Shown here: positions 40,614-46,170 of the stretch, one piece after another
Layout: each line of letters begins with the position of its first letter
How positions within the stretch are numbered: position 1 is the first letter of the stretch
Assembly: GCA_902794055.1 (NCBI GenBank)
Contig: CADBGC010000013.1
Coordinates: 9,416-55,585 of the forward strand
DNA length: 46,170 nucleotides
Reading direction: 5' to 3'
DNA from: an uncultured Eubacteriales bacterium
GTDB lineage: Bacteria > Bacillota > Clostridia > Christensenellales > CAG-138
Position numbers and translations under genes: made by a program
Notes under the pieces: generated by a model
What the model saw: only the letters and a program-made list of their open reading frames with translations
What the model was told of the DNA's origin: nothing
Databases searched by the model: none

Positions 40614-40812
40614 AAGCATTCACCTCTTTCAAATATAAATGGGGTGTTGACACCTTTACGATCAAAGCATACCATTTCCCGCCGCCTCGGTCAATCAAAT
40701 CCGCTTTACAATCGCGCACGTACAGATTGCATTTCATAAAAAACCGCGAAAAAGCTATGAAAACCGCTTCCATAGGCAGAATCGCCCTGCGCTGAAAGGC
40801 GGAGCAATTGTA

Positions 40813-40854
40813 AAAGCGATCCGAGAGCGCCATAGGTCGTTCAGGGATCGCTTT
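40813..40854 (-). terminator. Terminator after pepT
   Basis: AAAGCGATCC (40813-40822) pairs with GGATCGCTTT (40845-40854); on the minus strand the distal arm runs into TTTTACAATT. Confidence 0.7.
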
Positions 40855-40869
40855 ACTTAAAAATCGATC

Positions 40870-42093
40870 TTACTTTTTGAGCTTCGCGTACTTCTCCACA
40901 AGCTTTATCACCAGCTCGGTGCATTTCTCCATGCCCTCGACCGTAACGTGTTCATACGGGCCGTGGCAGGCAAAATCGCCTGTGCCAAGGTTCGGGCAGG
41001 GCAAACCCATGAAGCTGAGCCTTGCGCCGTCCGTGCCGCCGCGGATGGGCTGAACGCGCGGCTCGATGCCGAGCTCCTTCGCCGCCGCTATCGCGTTTTC
41101 GATAAGGTGCATACAGGGCTCGATCTTCTCCTTCATATTGCGGTACTGATCGCGAAGCGCAAGCTCCACCGTGCCCGCGCCGTATTTCTCATTCAGTATC
41201 TTCGCGGCGTGCTCCATCGTGGCCTTTCGCGCCATCATTATCTCGCTCGAATGGTCGCGGATAATGTAGCTCATCTCGCATTTTTCAACGCTGCCCGCCA
41301 TGTCGGTAAGGTGGAAAAAGCCCTCGTACCTTTCGGTGTTCGCGGGGGTCTCGGCGGGGAGCATCGAATTGAACTCCATCGCCACAAGCAGCGCGTTTAT
41401 CATCTTGTTCTTACTGTCGCCCGGATGGATATTGAAGCCGTTTACAACAACCTTTGCGCCCGCTGCATTGAAGTTTTCATATTCTATTTCGCCCTCGATG
41501 CCGCCGTCCACGGTGTACGCAAAATCCGCGCCGAAAGCCGCCACGTCGAAATTATCCGCGCCGGAGCCGACCTCCTCATCGGGAGTGAAGCCGATGCAGA
41601 TCTTGCCGTGCGGAATGTTCTCAGAAAGGATGCGCTCCACGGCGGTGATTATCTCCGCTATGCCCGCCTTGTCGTCACCGCCGAGAACGGTCGTTCCGTC
41701 GGTCACGATAAGGGTTCTGCCCTTGAGCATCGGAAGATGCGGCAGCTTTTCGGGAGAAAGCGTCCTGCCGCTATTGCCGAGCACGACCTCGCCGCCGTCG
41801 TAATTTTCGATGATGCGCGGCTGTACGTTCTCGCCCGAAAAATCGGGCACGGTGTCCATGTGCGCGATAAATCCGAGCGCGGGCGCATTTTCACAGCCAG
41901 CCGTCGCAGGGATGCTCGCGTAAACATAGCATTTATCGTCCACCCGCGCATTCTCGATGCCGAGTGCGTGAAGCTCCTCTACAAGCATTTTCGCAAGGTC
42001 GAACTGCCGCGCCGTGGTCGGAACGGTGGTGGAATCCTCGCTGCTCGCGGTGTGGATGCGAACGTAGTTTAAAAAGCGTTCATGGGTTTTCAT
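40870..42093 (-). CDS. pepT: Peptidase T (tripeptide aminopeptidase)
   Basis: A 407-residue M20B dizinc aminopeptidase cleaving N-terminal residues from tripeptides in the cytoplasm. Metal and catalytic residues align with the Escherichia coli enzyme by number: His78 and Asp80 in FIAHMDT, Asp140 in GGDDKAG, Glu173/Glu174 in PDEEVGSG; the later RGGTDGARLSFMGLPCPNLG and final His region are present. Length is typical. The ATG follows ACGGAGG. Single-gene unit with a terminator. Confidence 0.95.
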   Translation of the reverse strand: MKTHERFLNYVRIHTASSEDSTTVPTTARQFDLAKMLVEELHALGIENARVDDKCYVYASIPATAGCENAPALGFIAHMDTVPDFSGENVQPRIIENYDGGEVVLGNSGRTLSPEKLPHLPMLKGRTLIVTDGTTVLGGDDKAGIAEIITAVERILSENIPHGKICIGFTPDEEVGSGADNFDVAAFGADFAYTVDGGIEGEIEYENFNAAGAKVVVNGFNIHPGDSKNKMINALLVAMEFNSMLPAETPANTERYEGFFHLTDMAGSVEKCEMSYIIRDHSSEIMMARKATMEHAAKILNEKYGAGTVELALRDQYRNMKEKIEPCMHLIENAIAAAKELGIEPRVQPIRGGTDGARLSFMGLPCPNLGTGDFACHGPYEHVTVEGMEKCTELVIKLVEKYAKLKK

Positions 42094-42205
42094 GGGGTTG
42101 CCTCCGTTGGGTTAGTTTCTTGAATTGATTATACCATAAAGCCGCGCGGTTTTACAGCGTTTTTTCGGGGCGTTTTGTTATTGCCTCTTTGATCGCAAGC
42201 GTTAA

Positions 42206-42238
42206 AACGCTCCCGACGGGGTTTCCGTCGGGAGCGTT
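42206..42238 (-). terminator. 14-bp hairpin terminator
   Basis: Perfect arms at 42206-42219 and 42225-42238. On the minus strand the hairpin is followed by TTTTAAC, so it ends transcription of the small gene remnant at 42267. Confidence 0.75.
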
Positions 42239-42266
42239 GATTTTCCAAAATCCGGTGCGAGCCTCA

Positions 42267-42611
42267 TCAATACTTTCCGCTCGAGCCGCTCCAAATCGCG
42301 CCTGATGAACTGACAAAAACTTCTGTAACCCCGTGATGGGTTCTCACATATCTGACGATACGTTGTATCTGCGCAGCCGTAAACTGAGCTATTGATTGTC
42401 CTCCCGTAGCATAGACAAAAACACCATCAATAACATGTCCAACTAAAATACCAAGGAAAAAGATAAAAACAGTAAAAACCGCGCCTTCTGGGGAGTCGTA
42501 GTGCAAATGTGCGTAATTAATTGCAACATCGCACTGTGTACCGCCCTCTGCAACAGCGGGTGCAACCAGAGAGAAAACAAATAGAATCGAGAGGATAATC
42601 GAAATGCCTTG
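42267..42611 (-). pseudogene. Secreted/membrane protein remnant lacking a normal start
   Basis: The frame stays open from 42611 to the stop at 42267 (115 codons). The upstream part reads as a signal peptide (IILSILFVFSLVAPAVA, then EGG) but has no ATG, GTG or TTG ahead of it; the first usable codon is a TTG at 42506, after the signal. An ATT at 42597-42599 with AAGG 7 nt upstream is a conceivable rare start. Downstream there is a second hydrophobic segment (FTVFIFFLGILVGHVI) and a polar tail. The composition is AT-rich. Most likely 5'-truncated or decayed; family unknown. Confidence 0.5.
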
Positions 42612-42681
42612 TCAACGGCATTGTTTATATATTTTTATACGGCGTATAGTTTGTCAAATTATTCAGCATGTGAGCAATAAT

Positions 42682-42710
42682 GCAGCACTCAAGATTTCCC
42701 AAAGTGCTGC
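42682..42710 (-). terminator. Terminator after the YdjH-like gene
   Basis: GCAGCACT (42682-42689) pairs with AGTGCTGC (42703-42710); on the minus strand the hairpin is followed by ATTATTGC. Confidence 0.6.
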
Positions 42711-42732
42711 ATTTAAGTACTGCTTTGCAATA

Positions 42733-43998
42733 TTAAAATTTTCCGCCGCCTCCGCCATGCGATGAGCCGGAGGACGAAATGTGTACCCCTCCGCCGCCGC
42801 TTGAACGATCGTTATCGCGCGGGATCTCGGTCTTCACCACATTTGTATAGAGGAACATCTCTCTCTGATCCACCATGTGGAGGCTGCCCTTTTCAACGTA
42901 GTCCGAAGCATTGGTCTTATGGCGAACGCTCTTGAGCTTACTTGCCATGCCGCCCGCCGCGCTGCCGCCGCTGATAAGGCCGACCACCGCCGAGCCTATC
43001 GCCGCAAATGTTGTTGAGATAAGCGGTTCCTTGGGCTTTTTATACGGCTCTCCGTTCTCTTCCAGCGTAAGGAAATCATCGCAAAGATTGCCAAAGGTAT
43101 TGAATGCGTTGGCATATCGTCCGCCCGAAAGATCATTGACTATATCGTCCTCGATCTTTTTCAGCGCATCCTTGTTTACCGCATCTATGCCGCTTCCCTT
43201 CGTGGTTACCCACCAATCCCTATCCGCCATGCTGATAAGAAGCAGGATGCCATCGGGCTTATAGCCGTTGTAATCCTGATAGTCATCGGCAAACTCCATG
43301 GGGGTTTTGTTGCCCGTGCTGTTCACCGTTACCACCACAACGTCGCAGTTATGCTTTGCGCTGATCGTTTCAAGCTTCTCGCGAAGCGAGCGTTCCTCGC
43401 CATCGCTCAACAGATCGGCAAGATCTACCACGTGCGCACCGGGTTCTCCCGCAGGCTCGGCCGTCACGATCGGCGCCGCGGTTGCGGGCACCGCAGTCGG
43501 CACCTCGGTCGCATTCGCGATATCCGCCGGGATCGTGCCGCCCGCCCTCTGCGCGTAGAGCCTTGAAGCATTATCCAGATAGGCGTTCACGCCCGCTATA
43601 TAGGTGTCGGTATTCTGATATGCTTCCCAAAGCCGATCGAGATCGTTTTCGGTAAAGGAATCCTTTGCAAGACCGAATGCCGCGGCGCTCCATTTATTTT
43701 CAACGTTGCTGTAGCCGATTATAAGGCCGTTTTCGCCGCCGTGGTTCTCCGCATAGAGCCTTTCAAGGTAGGCGGTCACGTCGCCGCCCGCATCCTCAAC
43801 GATCGCGAACATCGGCGTGAAGCCCTGCTCGGCCTCGATCAGCCTTGCCTTCTCGGCAAGCTGCTCGATCTCGCTTGATGAGAGCTTGCCGCGCTCATCG
43901 ATGATATACGCATCCGCACCGCCCGATGCAAGCGCCGCCAGGCTCGGCAGAACGAGGAGCGCAAGAAGCAGTATAAACGCAAAAAATCTTTTTTTCAT
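42733..43998 (-). CDS. TPM-domain membrane protein (YdjH-like)
   Basis: A 421-residue protein. Signal peptide 1-24 (FFAFILLLALLVLPSLAALA). A first, partial TPM-like domain (about 28-165, YIIDERGKLSSSEIEQLAEKA) and a complete one (about 190-325, VVDLADLLSDGEERSLREKL, CDVVVVTVNS, DGILLLISMADRDWWVTT). Then a hydrophobic segment (about 340-360) and a Gly/Ser-rich C-terminus. TPM proteins include Bacillus YdjH, which with YdjG and YdjI anchors the PspA/LiaH membrane-stress response. The ATG follows AAAGGAGGG and lies 14 nt after the zinc-ribbon gene. Confidence 0.88.
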   Translation of the reverse strand: MKKRFFAFILLLALLVLPSLAALASGGADAYIIDERGKLSSSEIEQLAEKARLIEAEQGFTPMFAIVEDAGGDVTAYLERLYAENHGGENGLIIGYSNVENKWSAAAFGLAKDSFTENDLDRLWEAYQNTDTYIAGVNAYLDNASRLYAQRAGGTIPADIANATEVPTAVPATAAPIVTAEPAGEPGAHVVDLADLLSDGEERSLREKLETISAKHNCDVVVVTVNSTGNKTPMEFADDYQDYNGYKPDGILLLISMADRDWWVTTKGSGIDAVNKDALKKIEDDIVNDLSGGRYANAFNTFGNLCDDFLTLEENGEPYKKPKEPLISTTFAAIGSAVVGLISGGSAAGGMASKLKSVRHKTNASDYVEKGSLHMVDQREMFLYTNVVKTEIPRDNDRSSGGGGVHISSSGSSHGGGGGKF

Positions 43999-44012
43999 CG
44001 CTTCGCCCTCCT

Positions 44013-45101
44013 TTAGAACAGCATATTCACGAGCATCGCGCCGCCGAAGGCTATCGCCGCGCCAACAGCCGCATAGACCCAGAACCACTTGTTCTTTTCC
44101 TTCTTGTCCACGGGAAGATCGCCAACGAATTTGCCCGTCTGCCCGTTCATCGCAAAGGTATAGGTCTCGTTATTCCATTTGGTGTTCAAAAGCCAAACGG
44201 GATAGAGCGCATACTTCGCCTTGCCGTTGTAGAGGCGAACGCTGCTCGATTCAGGCATAACCGAAGCGTAGCCATGCACGGTATTTGCAAACACCTGCTC
44301 GGTGCTCGTTTTAACGCGCGCATTCGCTCTTTCAACGCTTTGCTCTGCATCCACGTCGTATTTGTCCGCAAGATAGCCCGCAAGATATGCGGTTTGGAAA
44401 TCCACCGCCTGCGAAAGATCGTAGGGCTCTATGGATTCCATAAGGTCGTCCGGCATTTTGGTTGAGCCGTCCACCGGAACGGCGCGGAACGCGAGCGAGC
44501 CCGAACGGTTTATGGAATAATAGCTCGTTTCGGTGTAGCGGTAGCGGCTGTCGCTCCATGAGCGAACCTTTGTTCCGCGGTAGCGGATATCCGCATCCGC
44601 CTCGGCATCGAAAAGCCAGAACGGAACGTAGATGCCCTTTATCTCATCGATATGCTTCTGATCCTTGAATACCTTGGGAACCAGCTTTTTGCCCTGAACG
44701 TGCTTGTTCAGCGCCTCCTTCGCCGCCTCCTTATCCAGCTTGAACGGAATAACGAGATCCGGCTTCAAGCTGCCCGTGAAGTTTCCCATCACCACGACGG
44801 GATTGTTGCAGAACGGGCAGGAGGTCGCCGCCATGTTTTCATCGCCCACGATCTCGCCGCCGCAGGATTTGCAAACGTAAACGCGCATGCCGTCGGTCTC
44901 GCCGTCCATCCACGAGGTTCCGGCATTCGTATCCCATGTAAGGTCGTCCTCTTTTTCGTTATTGAGCTGCTCATCGTAGCTTTGCAGCGTTTCCATTTCA
45001 AACTCGGTGTCGCAATACGGACACTTCATCTTTTGAAGCGAACTGTCAAACGCTATCGCGCCGCCGCAGCATGGGCATTTGTATTCCTGTAAGCCTGCCA
45101 C
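44013..45101 (-). CDS. TFIIB-type zinc-ribbon membrane protein (YdjG-like)
   Basis: A 362-residue protein with two zinc ribbons: YKCPCCGG with MKCPYCDTEFEM (8-36), and YVCKSCGGEIVG with TSCPFCNNPVVV (75-105). A central ~200-residue beta-rich part contains GIYVPFWLFDAEADADIRYRG, and a membrane segment sits at the very C-terminus (about 340-362). This matches YdjG of the Bacillus ydjFGHI operon. The ATG is preceded by GAGGAACG. It lies between the SPFH and TPM genes. Confidence 0.87.
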   Translation of the reverse strand: MAGLQEYKCPCCGGAIAFDSSLQKMKCPYCDTEFEMETLQSYDEQLNNEKEDDLTWDTNAGTSWMDGETDGMRVYVCKSCGGEIVGDENMAATSCPFCNNPVVVMGNFTGSLKPDLVIPFKLDKEAAKEALNKHVQGKKLVPKVFKDQKHIDEIKGIYVPFWLFDAEADADIRYRGTKVRSWSDSRYRYTETSYYSINRSGSLAFRAVPVDGSTKMPDDLMESIEPYDLSQAVDFQTAYLAGYLADKYDVDAEQSVERANARVKTSTEQVFANTVHGYASVMPESSSVRLYNGKAKYALYPVWLLNTKWNNETYTFAMNGQTGKFVGDLPVDKKEKNKWFWVYAAVGAAIAFGGAMLVNMLF

Positions 45102-45130
45102 TCGTTCCTCTCCCTCTTTCCTTTGATAAT

Positions 45131-45195
45131 AAGTGAATAGTGAATAATGAAGGGTGAAAAGTGAATAACTGCGGATGAAATTCCTTTGGGATTTC
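45131..45195 (+). repeat. Dispersed heptamer-hairpin element, copy 10
   Basis: Heptamers AGTGAATA and variants (45131-45168), then GAAATTCC (45177-45184), TTT, GGGATTTC (45188-45195), a slightly degenerate hairpin. It lies between the SPFH and zinc-ribbon genes, so it interrupts the operon. Confidence 0.83.
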
Positions 45196-45295
45196 CTTCC
45201 TTTTCTTCATTATTCGATCATCCAAGCGGCGGCAATGGCGGAGCGGGATTTCCGCATGCCATTGCCGCTCGAATGGTCTATTGATTTATCGAAGA

Positions 45296-46168
45296 TTATT
45301 TAACTTTATCGTCGTCGGTGAACCTGTCGCCGCACTCGGGGCAGAATGCCGGGGGATTGGTGGGATCCTCGGGCTGCCAGCCGCACTTATCGCAGCGATA
45401 GAGCGGAGCCTCCGCGGGGCGTTTGCTGCCGCAGTTCGGGCAGAAGTTGCCCTGGTTCACGCTGCCGCAGGAGCAGCTCCAGCCGGGCTTCTCCTCGGGC
45501 TTCTTGCTGCCGCAGTTGGGGCAGAAATTGCCGCTTGCAGCGGTGCCGCAGGAGCAGGTCCAGCCGCCCTGTGCGGGTGCTGCGGGAGCGGGCTGAGCAG
45601 GAGCGGGCTGCTGGGGCTGTGCGGGCTGCTGCTGACCCATCGCAAAGAGGTTCGCAGCATTGCTTCCGGCATTCATCGCCATGCCCATGCCCATGAAGCC
45701 TGCCATTGCGCCGCCCTGATTGCCGGCAGCGGTCTTCATCGCATCGGCCTGAGCGGCGGCGATGGTGGCTGCGGCGTAGTTGGGATCCTTGAGCATCGCG
45801 GCGCGCTGTGCCTGCTTGATGAGCTCCTGATCCTCCTCGGGGAGGGTAACGGTGCCGAGCGCAACGGATACCACCTCGATGCCGCGCAGCTCGCCCCATT
45901 TGGAGGAGAGCGCCTCGTTCATAGCGGCTTCAAGCTCGGTATTGTGCTGAATGATCTGGTTGGGACGGAGCTCGAGATCGGAGAGCTTGCCGAAAGCGGG
46001 CTGAAGCGCGCTGATGAACTCGGTCTTGAGCTGGGTGTCGATCTCATCGCGGGTAAAGCGATTGGTCACGTTCGCACAAACGTTGGTATAGAAAAGAAGG
46101 GGGTTGGTGATCTTGTAGTGGGTGTACTTGGTGTCCCAGAGGCAGAAGCCCTCGTGGTGCTTGGTGGT
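45296..46168 (-). CDS. SPFH-domain protein with C-terminal zinc ribbons (YdjI-like), 5' end outside window
   Basis: At least 290 residues; the frame is open through the right edge, so the N-terminus is missing. The visible SPFH (band 7) part reads FCLWDTKYTHYKITNPLLFY and continues to about ELIKQAQRAAMLKDP, followed by an Ala/Gly/Met- and Gln/Pro-rich linker and three zinc ribbons: WTCSCGTAASGNFCPNCGSK, WSCSCGSVNQGNFCPNCGSK, YRCDKCGW with AFCPECGDRF. A GTG at 46069 is internal, not the start. This matches the virion-core-protein-like SPFH proteins of the YdjI type. Confidence 0.9.
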   Translation of the reverse strand, partial: TTKHHEGFCLWDTKYTHYKITNPLLFYTNVCANVTNRFTRDEIDTQLKTEFISALQPAFGKLSDLELRPNQIIQHNTELEAAMNEALSSKWGELRGIEVVSVALGTVTLPEEDQELIKQAQRAAMLKDPNYAAATIAAAQADAMKTAAGNQGGAMAGFMGMGMAMNAGSNAANLFAMGQQQPAQPQQPAPAQPAPAAPAQGGWTCSCGTAASGNFCPNCGSKKPEEKPGWSCSCGSVNQGNFCPNCGSKRPAEAPLYRCDKCGWQPEDPTNPPAFCPECGDRFTDDDKVK

Positions 46169-46170
46169 GA

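Noticed and set aside
40647..40675. Plus-strand promoter TTGACA-17-TACCAT upstream of the membrane XRE gene
   Set aside because: No plus-strand gene follows it; the TTGACA is part of the GGTGT/ACACC palindrome and is more likely an operator.

Overview
The window looks like chromosome of a GC-rich, endospore-forming member of the Clostridia (Bacillota), probably an uncultured gut lineage. The evidence is a SpoIVFA/SpoIVFB pair, a SpoIIE phosphatase, a T-box leader in front of thrS, a secreted protein with a type I dockerin, sigma-A-type promoters (TTGACA/TATAAT) and strong AGGAGG ribosome sites. No rRNA, tRNA, transposase, integrase, phage gene or CRISPR array was seen.

Layout. 1-3.6 kb: an alpha/beta hydrolase fused to a long charged coiled coil (cut by the left edge), then spoIVFA-spoIVFB. 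3.7-8.2 kb: a two-gene chromate-type transporter, an AlaX-like tRNA editing protein, truA, and a DUF2975/small XRE regulator pair with a clear inverted-repeat operator. 8.2-12.8 kb: an XRE regulator with an ABC exporter, a DUF4253 protein and a PHP phosphoesterase. 13.0-18.0 kb: an AT-rich lipoprotein/regulator divergon, a GLUG-repeat dockerin protein, and the T-box and thrS gene, whose product lacks about 77 residues inside its editing domain. 18-27 kb: a lipoprotein, a DUF6487 zinc ribbon, an ADP-ribosylglycohydrolase, a membrane protein, then a minus-strand run: a SNF2 helicase with a duplicated 257-residue N-terminal module, a methyltransferase, DUF1905, an unknown protein and DUF4085. 27-31.2 kb: an ABC-2 exporter, then three copies of an unrecognised membrane module in two genes. 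31.2-35.1 kb: a ParB-like protein, an orphan family 3 solute-binding protein, and spoIIE. 35.3-42.1 kb: a wall/membrane-anchored PIG-L deacetylase, a ZIP transporter, YunG-like and DUF3789-like proteins, two small envelope proteins behind a promoter whose spacer is a run of 18 A, a membrane-anchored XRE regulator, and pepT. 42.2-46.2 kb: a start-less gene remnant and an operon matching Bacillus YdjI-YdjG-YdjH (SPFH, zinc ribbon, TPM), cut by the right edge.

The most striking non-coding feature is a dispersed intergenic element present nine times (plus one partial copy). It consists of degenerate heptamers (TAGTGAA/TTCACTA) joined to a short hairpin, usually GAAATTCC-nnn-GGAATTTC. In seven copies the heptamer end lies on or within a few bases of the stop codon of the adjacent gene, and in several the element itself supplies the stop. 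I do not recognise it as a named repeat family. Gene functions are inferred from motifs read by eye; no database search was possible.
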